From Scleroderma bovista (taxonomy: Eukaryota; Basidiomycota; Agaricomycetes; Boletales; Sclerodermataceae), in NCBI GenBank assembly GCA_037178675.1, contig JAYMGJ010000200.1:1-34097 (forward strand): a stretch of 34,097 bases of DNA, written 5' to 3'. A program made the translations under genes and the position numbers. Below the pieces are notes generated by a model. That model saw only the letters and a list, made by a program, of their open reading frames with translations. It searched no databases and was not told where the DNA came from. Position 1 is the stretch's first letter. The number at the start of each line of letters is the position of its first letter. Shown here one piece after another: positions 20,647 to 30,864 of the stretch.

Positions 20647-21281
20647 TACCTCCATTCCCTTGAATGGGTATCACAGCCCAATCAACGGGTATGCGATCTC
20701 AAATGGCGCTTATATGCAGGCTTCTCGACAGCCTAATGGCCTTTCTCCACAACTGACTCAAAACTCAAGGATGGTGCTTGCTCTGGGCCAAGATTTGGCT
20801 TCAGCGATTCAGGGAATGCCTGGTTGGCAGATTCAAGCATACCTGGTACCTAGTGGGACACATTTCAATACACAGTTGGCGCAGGGATCAATGTAAATCT
20901 GAAGCCTTCTCCTGGGAGATAGTGGGATGGATCGCCAATGCAGCAGACACCGATGCTTGGGAATGGGCAAGATGTGGGTAGCATGACAGGGTTATCTAGC
21001 CCTCACAATTCTCCCTACTCATACACCATCAAAAAATGGCAACCAGGCATTATGGGGGTGGTCAAGACGACAACAGGACATCTGGTACATGGAGGCCAAT
21101 ACCCCACCCTTCACATTCTCCATGCCTACAATGTAATAGTCCATCCCCTCTGCCCAGTGTCACACTTGCCCTACCGCTGCATCAAACCCCGCCTCATCCT
21201 CCGCCAACGCCAGCGATGAAGATGTCGTCGCCATCTATTCAGCATCAGCAACCTGTACCGAGTTCACAGGGAGGTCACTAA
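20647..21281 (+). pseudogene. EPL1: EPL1 remnant, 3' portion and stop
   Basis: Continues the tail of EPL1 interrupted at 9904: SIPLNGYHSPINGYAISNG, RQPNGLSPQLTQNSRMVLA, LGQDLASAIQGMPGWQIQAY, LVPSGTHFNTQLAQGSM, then a frameshifted stretch with NGQDVGSMTGLSSPHNSPYS (about 20960-21020). A last frame has PPHPPPTPAMKMSSPSIQHQ and QPVPSSQGGH ending in TAA at 21279-21281. This Asn/Gly/Pro/Gln-rich composition is typical of the EPL1 C-terminus in mushrooms. Stops at 20893 and about 20925 and the frameshifts show decay in addition to the transposon insertion. Confidence 0.7.
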
Positions 21282-22002
21282 TTCAGGGCTCCAGGTCTGA
21301 TGTGATCCTTCATTACCACTTGGACATGCATCGCTTCGCAGATGTGCTATATATTCACTTCTCCCTCTATTACCTTGCTTCACCATTGTATACCATCATG
21401 TCGTAGTCACCTACATAGTAACGCTGTCCACCTCTCGTCGCTTTCTTAGTATTAATGTTCTTGATTATATTATCCACTCTGTTTTATCCACCCTTTCAGT
21501 TGTTTAGGTATCACAATTTATACATTCTGGCTCCTGAATGACATCGAAGAGAGACTAACTGTATACATTCTTTGTGAACTACATAATTGAAAATTGTCAG
21601 AGGTCACTAAAACATAGTAGGCATCATGGCTGTATGGCGCGGTGATAGAGATGCAGCGACGGCATTATTGGACACGAGAACTCAGCACATAGGTCAAATG
21701 CAAGGATGTGACACCCGTGAGTAAGGGCAGTGACACCTAAGGGCCAGTCCGCAGATCGTGAGTACAGTTGCATGTCGCAAAGACGCCCAGTTAGACCCAC
21801 AGAGGGCAGTCAACGAAGAAGGCTTATGTACCATGTATTGAAGATGTCGACGACTAAGATCGAGGCACCAAAAATGTGGACAATGGATATGTCGAACATG
21901 AGGACCTACACACGTCGGTGATGAGTGAAAGTGTCGGATGCGCAGATGCAATACAATCATTTCTACATGGGTAGACATTAACATTGCAGCGGCAACATCA
22001 GA
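21282..22002. other. EPL1 3' flank, no gene supported
   Basis: T-rich DNA consistent with a 3' untranslated region to about 21600, then mixed sequence. The open minus-strand frame at 21694-21984 is Cys/His-rich but without family motifs. I do not call a gene. Confidence 0.35.
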
Positions 22003-22016
22003 CTAAGAAGACTTAC

Positions 22017-22600
22017 CTGGTATGCCAAATACACCATACGAGGCGGGAGAAATGCCATAAGAACCGCAAGAGGCATTGGAGAGGTTCCCAAATTGGGGGG
22101 AGGCACTCAAATGCGAGTGAGGCATCATCGTGATGGCAGAGGAAATGGACGGGTCGTTGGAAGTGGTTGAGCCGTCAATGGTTGCCGAGGCAGTTGATGA
22201 GATGGTCATGCAGGATGTTGAACTGGCAAAGGAGGCCAGTGGAGTCAATGAGGGTGACGAGACAGCATGCAGAGACTCACCGCGGTTCAAGCAAAAGATA
22301 CTACAGCTTGAAAAAAGATGCCAGTGCGATGAGAACGCAAATGGAAATGTACCTGAAACACAGCAAGTCCTGCTTGAGGGGGAGCAGGCAGTATGTGCAG
22401 GTGGAAGACCAGAGGACTCGACTGGGCATGCAGGTGAGTCGAATGCTGAGCATTGAATGCATTGAATGCCCTGCCCGAACGCGTGGATGGTTGGAGCAAT
22501 TCGATAGAAAGTGAAAACAACCAAGGAGTATTAGAGTCAGAAGGCTGTGAAGGTGGTACGGGCGTGAATGCATTGCGAGTTGGTGAGTGGATGCGTGACA
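22017..22600. other. possible gene fragment, strand undecided
   Basis: On the minus strand, good splice signals link 22353 to 22300 (52-nt intron), 22281 to 22222 (58-nt intron) and a GTAAGT donor after 22017. They give a Ser/Thr-rich protein containing FGNLSNASCGSYGISPASYG. On the plus strand a different frame gives a plausible helical stretch (LKKDASAMRTQMEMYLKHSK) that ends at a GTGAGT donor near 22433. Both cannot be right. I recognise neither family. Confidence 0.35.
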
Positions 22601-23979
22601 AGAGAGGTAGTTAGTCTCTAACACAGTCACAATAGAATCTTCTCAAGCTGAATCAATCACCTAGCAATGGGGACTGGATTTCAGGAAAAGACTGCCCTAC
22701 GATGACAGAGGGTATCAACTTAAATATGGTGTGGGATAGATACGGGTAACAAGAGCAGTCTGGTACCAGTACAGAACGAATGGACTAAAAGATAGACTAG
22801 AAGCAAGTAACAACAGACTACAGTGCTGCTCACTCAAAATAGGCAACTCAGCTACAGGTGAAAACAAAATTGTAATTACACCTCAGTGACGACGCAAACA
22901 TTTATTTAAACTATGTAGATGTAATGTAGGACCTTCAAGCTTGTGCGCTATCTGATTACAACTTCAAATTTCTGAGGAATCAAAAAATAGTGCAGTCAAA
23001 AAGTGAACTTCGAGCAGAGAGAGTCGGAGTTACCATATGTGGACATTGGAGTTCTATTTTCAATTATGTAATACGACTGTCAATTGAGCAGAACATCAAT
23101 GCTCATCATGACCCTGGGGCCACAATGACGATGAGATTTGTACTTTTTGATGGTGAATTCAGCTTGTTTTGCATTTAGTCCTTTTCTGTGGAGTATTAAA
23201 AATGTGTGATTAAGGACTGATTGCATGTACAATACTGGTAGGCATCCATGTATCTCCAACTTTTTCAAAAGAAGGCACAAATTGTCTTCACTGGACAATC
23301 GTCGAGAATCTCTGGCACAAGGCGCTTTGCAGTGGGAAACATGCTGTCAGCAGCAATGTGGAAGCCTGCGGTGAAGTGTGGCCACATTGTGATTAGTCAC
23401 CAAGTATTTCCACTGCATAAAGCCACCTTAGGCACCAGTTTCCAGAGGTTCCCACGGTCTCCTGATGGGGTTTTTTACAGGGCAAAACCTATCTAACAGA
23501 TACCCTCCCTCAGCGCTACCTCCTCACAAATCCAAATTTGGTTAGCACAACTATGGACCCTCTTCGACAAGCCTCCCAGAAGGCTTTCCACGTATTGTTG
23601 GTGACCTCACTCACCCTCTGTGCCAGCGCTCTTTTGACACTGTGCCCAGCACTCCCATCACTCACCCTCCACTGTAGAGGCTCTTAGGAGGGGGAGGATC
23701 AACTATGTGGCTGGTCACATGAGGTCCGAATCAGTGGCTCACTCGATGTTATTCCAATTCTATGTCAGATTTTGAGATCCTATGTCCTATCACCTGGGGC
23801 ATCACTCAGTGGAGCGCAGAGGCTCTTTGATGCTGGGCTGTATTCTGTACATATAAATGACATAATGGGTATATAGTCTTTGGTAGCAAATTCAAGATGG
23901 CTTGAAAGGACATGATTAGGAATGGTCAACCACAGAAATCCCGCCGTGGTGAAGCAGTAACTACTGTTGAGGTCTTAGG
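22601..23979. other. intergenic DNA, no gene seen
   Basis: AT-rich from 22850 to 23230. The plus-strand open frame at 23248-23496 (LQLFQKKAQIVFTGQ...) has no recognised motif and no supported start. Around 23560-23700 there is C-rich DNA with several CACTCACCCTC words. Nothing else could be supported. Confidence 0.35.
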
Positions 23980-24405
23980 TCACTTGTCTGCAGCATCATG
24001 AACAAGGGGCTCAGACAGTTGCGGGATTCCGTCTGAATGGGTGCCAGGGATATCTGCACAGTGCTTGGCACCTCCTTCAACGGGGGGAGCCACACTGCCA
24101 GGGGACATTAGATGGTGACAGTGAGCCTCTTGGTAGGCTCCCAGACCTGGCTCATCGCCACTGCTGGGTTCAGCATATCCGGGCATGTGTTGGCTGTGGA
24201 AGGGAGGATTAGTATAGTGACCATGTCCCATTGTTCCAGGCTCCTGATGCATTGTGGGATTATCGTTGGCATACATGGTCATGTAAGGACGTGAGGCAAA
24301 CAGAGGTGGAAGGAGATACTGTGGGTGGTAGTGGCCATACTGGATGCTGCTTGAAGGGTCGTACCACCCAGTATTGATGCCAGGATGATATGGAACTCCA
24401 TCATA
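23980..24405 (-). pseudogene. unidentified Pro/His/Tyr-rich gene, 3' part, split by a mariner element
   Basis: The minus-strand frame enters at the mariner insertion and reads YDGVPYHPGINTGWYDPSSS, then MYANDNPTMHQEPGTMGHGH and HSQHMPGYAEPSSGDEPG, ending at TGA 23980-23982. It joins exactly, through one TA, to the frame at 28751-29125 on the far side of the insertion. Composition (Pro, His, Tyr, Gly) suggests a disordered region. I do not recognise the family; such frames may belong to multicopy transposon-linked genes. Confidence 0.5.
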
Positions 24406-24441
24406 TGGTGCAGATCACCTAGTCACCACTACTTTTGTACA
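24406..24441 (+). repeat. left terminal inverted repeat, mariner-like element
   Basis: Starts TGGTGCAGATCACC and runs through ACTACTTTTGTACA. Matches the reverse complement of 28713-28748 with a single A/G difference. Confidence 0.85.
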
Positions 24442-24614
24442 GTGGCCAATTTGGTGGGTGAGCAACTAGGGGGGGGGGTCAAGGGGGGTCTACAGGGACA
24501 GGGGTTGATGAAGGACAGGGTCAGCTAACAACTTAGTACAGTGAAAATTTGGCTAGCGTAGGTTCAACAATTGTACAACTGTCATTTTGTAACCAAATTC
24601 CTTTCGAAAAAACC

Positions 24615-27600
24615 ATGCCTCGCACCAGCAAACAATTCCTGAAAGCAGCTGCAACTGCTCGTGCTGCAAAAGTTAACAAAAGTACAAAGCAGGCTCAGAA
24701 GGAGTCAGAAGGGCCCACCATTGAGGTCCTGGATTCAGACTCAGACGGAAACTCGGATCACATGGACATTGAGGACGGATGTGGCTGGGATGGAGGTGTC
24801 AATTTCCATGCTTCAGACTCTGATGATTGTGGTTACTCTGAGTCTGGTGAGGTGGAGCTTCAGGAACTGGAGGGCGCAGAACTCTTGCGAAGTTTAGAGT
24901 TGTGCCTGACAAGGGAGCATTGTCAAAACCGGTTCTCCTCAACGATCTTACTAGGAGGTCCAGAGGTGCAGGGAACTAATGAGGAGGTAAGTCCAGACAC
25001 TAGTAGGTGCTAGTTAGTGCGGAGAGTCAAGTCCGGGTCAAATGAACGAAGTCCGGGCACTAGAGGAGCACAGGGAGTAAGTCCGGGTTTTTGCGGAGTA
25101 AGTCCGGACCGCGGGAAAGTGGTCCGGAGTTGAGCACAGCTTGTCCGGAGCGAAGGATATCCCAGAGGTGGGATAAGTCCTGAGAGGTCTAGCGTCGAGT
25201 CTGGGACAGAGGTGGCTTTTGCCCTCATGCAAGTAGGAGACTTGCTAGGATCGGACATAGGACCAAGGGGACGAGATAGGACGGAGGCTGGAGTTGGCCG
25301 GAGTTCAGGAGAACAAGATGGGATTAGGAGAGCATGGTGGGTAGTACAGAGTGGGGAGTATCTTAGTCGAGATTTGATCTAAGGATCTACTAGGCCGGAG
25401 TACGGTAGTTTATATAGTAAAGAGACTAGAGGTGAGTATATACGGTGACAAGTAAACACCCTAGTCGGGACAAGGGATGGAGCAGAAGCAGACAGGAAAA
25501 TAAACCAGGGACAGGAAAATAAACCGGAGCGGAAGCAGACACGGGGAACTAGAGTTACAGGGATGATGGAGGAAAAGCAGGGACAAGGGAACTAGGTCGG
25601 AAGAGGACAGGTAAGGGTCAGAGGTGGACTTAACTAATGTTAAGTCCGGAGCGATGTCCAGGACCGGAGGAAGTGCAAGAGCGGAGGGAGTGTACGAGTG
25701 GAGGGAGGGCAGAGTAGCCGGAGGAAGGTCCGGAGTTGGAAATGGAAATGTCCTAAGCCTTTGGTGGACCTGACAGAGGAAGCGGAGCAGGAGCAGGAGC
25801 AGAACTGAGCCAGAGTTGGATGTACCAGCCGGAGTTGGGCTACGTTGCAGACAAGGCTAAGGGAGTGGCCGGACTGAAACCGGAGTAGCGACTAGTGGTA
25901 GGTACAGGTCTGACACGGAGGAGTTAGACCCCGGATCTGTCTGTAGGAAGACAGGGGTTAGTCCTGAGGCGGAGATGGACGTAGTGACTGGAGTTGAGCT
26001 GGAGTGCAGCTATAGGGCTGGAGATGGCCGGACTAGATCCGGAGTTGCATCTATGCCTAAGGAGAGGTCAGGCGGGCCATGGTTAGACCGGAGTTGCGAC
26101 TGGAAAAGTATGGATATGACAAGCATGAGCTGTGTGCTGCTCCAGTGCAATATTCAGAGCTGTTGTGAAAAGTCTCTCTGAAGGAGTGGGAGAAGGCTGA
26201 GAAGAAGCGTGGTCTTGGGTACAACAGTTTGTCAGCCAGAATGAAATGCCGGCATAATCAGAAGGCACGGGAAAAGGAAACGAAGGATGCTGTGATGCGC
26301 CAAAGGTGAGTATACTATGCCTGCTCAGCATGTGAAAGAAACCTGCTCACATGAAAGCAGTGCGTCTGCTGATATGATGTGATCCTTTGTCACAGTCAAG
26401 GAACCACAAAACAAACCAACCAAAATGATTTCTCTGTCGTCAGCTTCCTTGTCTGAGTCGATGAATCAGTGCCTTGAGACAACAAGCACTGAATCGGAGA
26501 CCATCAATCTGATTATCACAGAACAAATCTTTACCGGGTACCTCTCAGACCTGCCAACCTCAGATGAATCTGATTCAGATGAAGAGCTTGATTCAGAAAT
26601 TCCCAACCGAGATGAAGCAGGTCACCACGCTGCTGAAACAGACCCACATCCCACCTCAGTCCTGCAACTGCCACCTTTAAAAAGACAACGACTCAAGATT
26701 CCAACACAGCTTGCTCGTCAGCAGAAACAGGTGCAGAAACGAAAAGCCCTTGAGGAAGGACTGAATGATATTGAGAAGCATGTCCAATTGAAAAAGGAAG
26801 TATTCGATGCTGGTCAGCATGGACTGCAGGCATACCGTGCACGTGCCATCCAAAGCTGCTTATGGATGATCGTTCGGAATAAGAGGAATCAAATAGAGGC
26901 ATCAAAACAGGCTGCTGAAAGCCAGGGATTTTCTCGACAGTGGGGTGGGCGGATGGTCCACCACTGGGTGAGGAGATGGGTCAAAGCTCGAGAGCTGCCA
27001 GTTTCATCACGAGGGTGCCATACGAAGACGTTCTCACTGTATGACAATCCTGTGATACGGGACGAGCTGCGATCATTTGTGCGGTCAAACAAGTGGGCAA
27101 TGAACCCTGAAAAGCTTGTCCAATTCAGCAACGAAAAAATGGTTCCTGCCGCAGCGAAGCAGTACCTGGAACACATTACCAACATCGAGATGCCCCAAGG
27201 CCTCAAAAAATATATGGAACTTGAACTATTTCCCTGCCTTCAACTGAAGCCAGCCAAGGGCATTTCTGTGACAACTGCACGCCGTCTGCTGCCACGAGAA
27301 GGCTTCTGCTTCCAAGAATACAAAAAATCATTATATTATGACGGCCACGAATGACCTGATGTTATCAACGATCAACAAACATGCTTTCTCCCTGATATGG
27401 CATGGTATAAATGTCGACTGGTGGAATATGCTGTTGGGAATGTTGGGAATGATCTGTTGAAGGTCCCAGATAATTATGTCGAAACCTGACTTGTGCTTTG
27501 TGCACATGACAAAATGACAGCCCAAGCAAATGATGATACTGGGAGGGGTTGGATCTTTGACGGACAACAATGGCTGCGCAAGAAAGGTGCTGGACGTGGT

Positions 27601-28463
27601 CTGCATCAAAGTGATGTCATTTGTTCAACTGTTGGATGGTTGGAAGAAGCAAGTCAGACCTTGGAGTATGGAAAGAATTACAAAGGATATTGGACTGGGG
27701 AGCTTTTCATTAAGCAGGTAATTATATTCTTCAATTGACTGAAATGATTCCTCTCATAACCGTATCACTGCAGTTGAAAGAGAAAATCATTCCTGCATTT
27801 GAGCGTGCTCATGGTCCAGGATATCAGATGCTCCTTATGGTGGACAATTCACAAGGGCACTCTGCATATGCCAAAGATGCTCTCCTCATGTCACACATGA
27901 ACATGAATCCTGGTGGCAAGCAGGCTCAAATGTGGGACACCTGGTTCATGTGCCACAAAACAAAAGTTACCCAACAAATGGTCTTTCCAAAGGATCACCC
28001 TGACTTCCCTGATATGCCCAAGGGCATGAAGCATGTCTTGATTGAGCGAAGTCTGTGGTGCGACAATCTCCATATGCAGTGCAAGAGTTGTTCTTCAGAT
28101 CACTGTGCCAGGCAAATTCTTGGTAATCAGCCAGACTTCAAGGCACAGAAGTCACTTGTGCAGGAAGTCGTTGAATCTGCAGGTCACTTATGTATCTTCC
28201 TTCTGAAGTTCCACTGTGAACTGAACTTTATCGAATACTTCTGGGCAGTTGTGAAGAAATATCTGCGCAACAATTGTGATTACACATTTGCCACACTTCA
28301 GGCAAATATGCCAAAAGCTTTAGCCTCAGGTGAGGTTCACACAATTCAGAAATGGGAACACTGGATGAAGCGATGGATGGAGGCCTATGAAGGTGGGTTA
28401 GGGGCAAAAGATGCTCAATTTCAGGTGCAAGCCTTCAGTTCAAGGAAATACAAGTCACATTGA
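24615..28463 (+). pseudogene. mariner-like DDE transposase, interrupted by solo LTR and TGA stops
   Basis: ATG 24615 (MPRTSKQFLKAAATARAAK), then an acidic Ser/Asp region up to EH at 24920. The frame resumes at 26127 (ELCAAPVQYSELL) once the LTR and one AGCAT are removed, and runs through WEKAEKKRGLGYNSLSARM to a donor at 26306. The main exon around 26425-27354 has basic helical DNA-binding sequence. The catalytic part contains YYDGHE, LVLCAHDKMTAQAND, IHQ/LHQSDVICSTVGWL, LLMVDNSQGHSAY and FHCELNFIEYFW, the usual D/D/E placement (AHD, VDN, NFIE). A 56-nt intron lies at 27718-27773. TGA codons at 26166, 27352 and 27487 replace expected Arg. The splice between 26305 and 26425 does not resolve in frame, so a frameshift is likely there. 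Confidence 0.8.
24921..26121 (-). mobile_element. solo gypsy-type LTR inside the mariner transposase
   Basis: 1201 bp, TGTCA at the left end and TGACA at the right end, flanked by AGCAT at 24916-24920 and 26122-26126. Excision with one AGCAT restores the transposase frame exactly. The interior is full of AGTCCGG/CCGGAGTT words and shares GTGACAAGTAAAC and AAAATAAA-CCGG blocks with the LTR at 4499-5115. A TATATAAAC-like box on the minus strand near 25409-25417 suggests minus orientation. Only one LTR is present, so it arose by LTR-LTR recombination. Confidence 0.85.
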
Positions 28464-28712
28464 CGTGTTCTGGAAACTGTGGCAAGTGTGGTGGGGGGGA
28501 GGTTATAACTATAATTAGAAGTTTGTAGGGGTCACCTTCCTAATCTGACTATTCCCACGCCTGGCGGCCATCTTGACAGTTGCCAAAAATTATAACTTCA
28601 TCAGTTTTTGAGATATCAAAAATTGGGCTAGTGAACTTCTTCTAACTATAAATTAGAGTTGTTTCACCAAGAAACTAAGGATTTTGTTGAGATGTGTATG
28701 TGTTATAAACTT
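28464..28712 (+). other. 3' untranslated and subterminal region of the mariner-like element
   Basis: No gene. It contains a partial inverted repeat (TAACTATAATTAGAAG near 28505 against CTTCTAACTATAAATTAG near 28638), which may be a subterminal structure of the element. Confidence 0.4.
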
Positions 28713-28748
28713 TGTACAAAAGTAGCGGTGACTAGGTGATCTGCACCA
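28713..28748 (-). repeat. right terminal inverted repeat, mariner-like element
   Basis: The reverse complement starts TGGTGCAGATCACC; TA follows at 28749-28750. Confidence 0.85.
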
Positions 28749-28750
28749 TA

Positions 28751-29125
28751 GTTGAATCAACTATCGCCGTGGTATACCGGATCTGGGAATGGCTCATGGG
28801 GGCCTACTCATGCAGGATTGTCATGTAAATAAGCATCTCTATCCACTTGCATTTCGTCATGGTGGCGAGGGAGGGGCGGGTGGCCCAGTGGGCATGCTCC
28901 TGGGGGGTTACCAACTAGGGGATCCTGTCCAGCCTCCATATCTCCTGAGCGAATGGCAACATGACCTTCTTCAGCAGCCAGAAGCCTGTGGGAGGCTGGA
29001 GAAATGGAGTCCATGGAATCTGTTGTGGATGCATAAGCGTCTGGATATATCCTTTGGTGTAGGTTGAATGCGGTGTCTGGATCACTCGAATTTCCAATGC
29101 AGTCCAACAGGCAGTGGTACTGCAT
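28751..29125 (-). pseudogene. unidentified gene, 5' part, split by mariner element, two TGA stops
   Basis: The minus-strand frame from about 29125 (MQYHCLLDCIGNSSDPDTAF, RIYPDAYASTTDSMDS, VGNPPGACPLGHPPLPRH, DEMQVDRDAYLHDNPA) continues past a TGA at about 28809 as VGPHEPFPDPVYHGDS. After a second TGA near 28758 come FN and the TA target. Across the element it joins YDGVPYHPG at 24405. Both TGA fit former CGA. A possible acceptor (TTTTTAG) just upstream of 29139 suggests an earlier exon. Family unknown. Confidence 0.5.
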
Positions 29126-29140
29126 GGTGGCATATCGAGA

Positions 29141-29330
29141 CTAAAAACATGGAGAATCACTTCTGGAAATCAAAGAAGACGTCTATTACAATAATAAGAG
29201 AAGCTTCCTCATATTGAGACTCAATACTGGCCAGTGGGATTGTATTTCTTGTATTTATGGCTGTCGTCAAGGATCCCGCTCAAGTCCAAGCCTTTCCAGT
29301 TGTTTTGTGGCTGCTCACATACTGTCCATC
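29141..29330 (+). other. short unassigned interval
   Basis: The plus-strand frame of the next entry is open here but lacks an ATG; no other signal seen. Confidence 0.3.
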
Positions 29331-29621
29331 ATGCCTGAAACCAAGTGCATCAAGGTCATTCTCCCACATGACACTGCTTTACATGGTCTTGGCATTGCAT
29401 GCAAATTAGATCAACCAGCTATAGTAGTAAGTGCCATGACATTCCCACCCGATAACTGCCACTTACTGCATTTAAGGAACTTCAAATACTTGTCAGAGAC
29501 TCTGAAGGAAATCCTCCATGTGCAAGGTGCTCAGAGACGCCTGACATTAATCAGTCCAGGGAAGGGGGAAGGCCAACAAAAGCAAGACAGTCAACAATCA
29601 TCAAAAGGGAAGAGTTGGTGA
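29331..29621 (+). CDS. hypothetical small basic protein (96 aa), possibly a fragment
   Basis: The first ATG of an open frame (MPETKCIKVILPHDTALHGL) is at 29331; the frame is open without ATG upstream to about 29210, so it may be an internal exon. The C-terminus is basic and Gly/Gln/Lys-rich (ISPGKGEGQQKQDSQQSSKG). No premature stop and no recognised domain. It lies between the mariner-split gene and a truncated gypsy LTR, so it could be transposon-derived. Confidence 0.35.
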   Translation: MPETKCIKVILPHDTALHGLGIACKLDQPAIVVSAMTFPPDNCHLLHLRNFKYLSETLKEILHVQGAQRRLTLISPGKGEGQQKQDSQQSSKGKSW

Positions 29622-29842
29622 GTCTTGTGTGTCATTACATGGGTTAATCTCCATGTCCACAGTACCAAACACGTTTGATGTGTGACACCAGACCTAGTTT
29701 ATTTTACCTGGACCTGACTTTATTTTCATTGGACCTGATCTATCCCTTACTCTGGTCTTCCTTTGTCTGCCATTAGGATGTTTACTTGTCACTGTAAGTA
29801 CTCAACCCTAGTTCTTACTTAGTATAAGTACTCTGTAGTTTA

Positions 29843-29850
29843 TTCTGTAT
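29843..29850. repeat. 8-bp target-site duplication of the hAT-like element, left copy
   Basis: TTCTGTAT here and at 31473-31480. The uninterrupted LTR at 4499-5115 has a single copy at the matching place, which proves the duplication arose by insertion. Confidence 0.8.
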
Positions 29851-30084
29851 TAGGGAATGGCACAGGTGTACCCGCACCCGGATCCGTGCTAATTGAACAC
29901 CCAGACCCATGGGTCTGGGTGTCTCATCAGATTGCAGATTTTGCCACCCAAAATGACACCTGTGCAGGTGGGACCTTCGGGTGTAGTAATACTATATACT
30001 GAAGTAAATAAATTGTAGCTACTACATGATACGGTACATTATCACACTAGAACGGAGGGTGGGGAGGTCAACAATTGTCAATGT

Positions 30085-30400
30085 CATCGCGCTGGGTGGA
30101 GGGTTGTCGCCATCATGTGATGATCATTGTGTGGTCATGCTGGATGGAAGGGTCATCGCTGTTGTCATTGTCTCACCTTGCCATGGGTGTCTCGTCGTCA
30201 TCGCAAGGCTGGGTGGAGGAGTGGTCACCTCCATCGTCCTGGCGCTGGTGTGCATGCGCTGGCACTGTTGTTGTCGTCTCACCCTTGGCATTTGCCATGG
30301 GCGTCTCATTGTCATTGCAAGGCTGGGTGGAGGGGTGGTCGCCTCCATCATCCTGGCACTGGCATGCACATGTTGGCGTTGTTGTTGTCATCTTGCTGAC
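30085..30400 (+). repeat. about 114-bp tandem repeat in the hAT-like core
   Basis: The word GCAAGGCTGGGTGGAGG recurs at 30203 and 30317 (spacing 114 bp), with a weaker copy at about 30091. The spacing is a multiple of three and the composition is triplet-rich, so long open frames appear on both strands; I regard them as artefacts. Confidence 0.6.
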
Positions 30401-30583
30401 TCGCCATGATTGTCTTCATCATTCTGGCATGGACGCACTGCCGCCATCGCCATTGTCGTTGTCGCCATGTCATGGTGGCATTTGCCATGCATGCCTCGTC
30501 GTCTTTGTCTTTGTCATGGTGGTGGCTGCGCCATTGATGCTGGTTTTTGTTGTTGTTGTTGTCATTCTGGCGTGCACGCGCTG

Positions 30584-30864
30584 AAAAGACAACAAAGTGT
30601 TTGGGTGGCTGCTCCCTCAGATGAGGTGCATTCGACCCAGGAGCTTCTGGAGGTCAGGCAAGGCTCCCAAGGACTGGGGAGAACTAGAGGAAATAGGGAG
30701 AGTAGTGGTGTTCAGTCACTCCAGGACTGAGCTCAAACATATACAGAGGAAAGAGGGAAGTTGCTTAGTAAGCTAATACAAGCCTACATAAGCTAAGGTA
30801 GAGAGTCCAGTGTCAGTACTCCTATCAGCAACTCTACACACCTAGAGACAGGACAGTCTCTACA
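30584..30864. mobile_element. 281-bp insertion in the hAT-like core (nature unclear)
   Basis: Ordinary-composition DNA interrupts the triplet-rich core, flanked by GCGCTG at 30578-30583 and 30865-30870. It might be a short LTR or MITE, but no inverted termini are obvious. Another non-triplet patch at about 31175-31330 shares the words GGACTGGGGAG with it. Confidence 0.35.

Larger units (their letters stand above)
24406..28748 (+). mobile_element. Tc1/mariner-like element with nested solo LTR
   Basis: 36-bp terminal inverted repeats at 24406-24441 and 28713-28748 start TGGTGCAGATCACC and differ at one base. TA lies outside both ends (24404-24405, 28749-28750). The element encodes a DDE transposase on the plus strand. 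Without the solo LTR and its duplication it would be about 3.1 kb. A second, diverged left end of the same family is at 33749. Confidence 0.85.

Noticed and set aside
9901..20650. A 3-bp target duplication, as in classical CACTA elements
   Set aside because: The three bases directly outside the ends differ (ACC versus TAC); only the 4-bp TACC matches on both sides.
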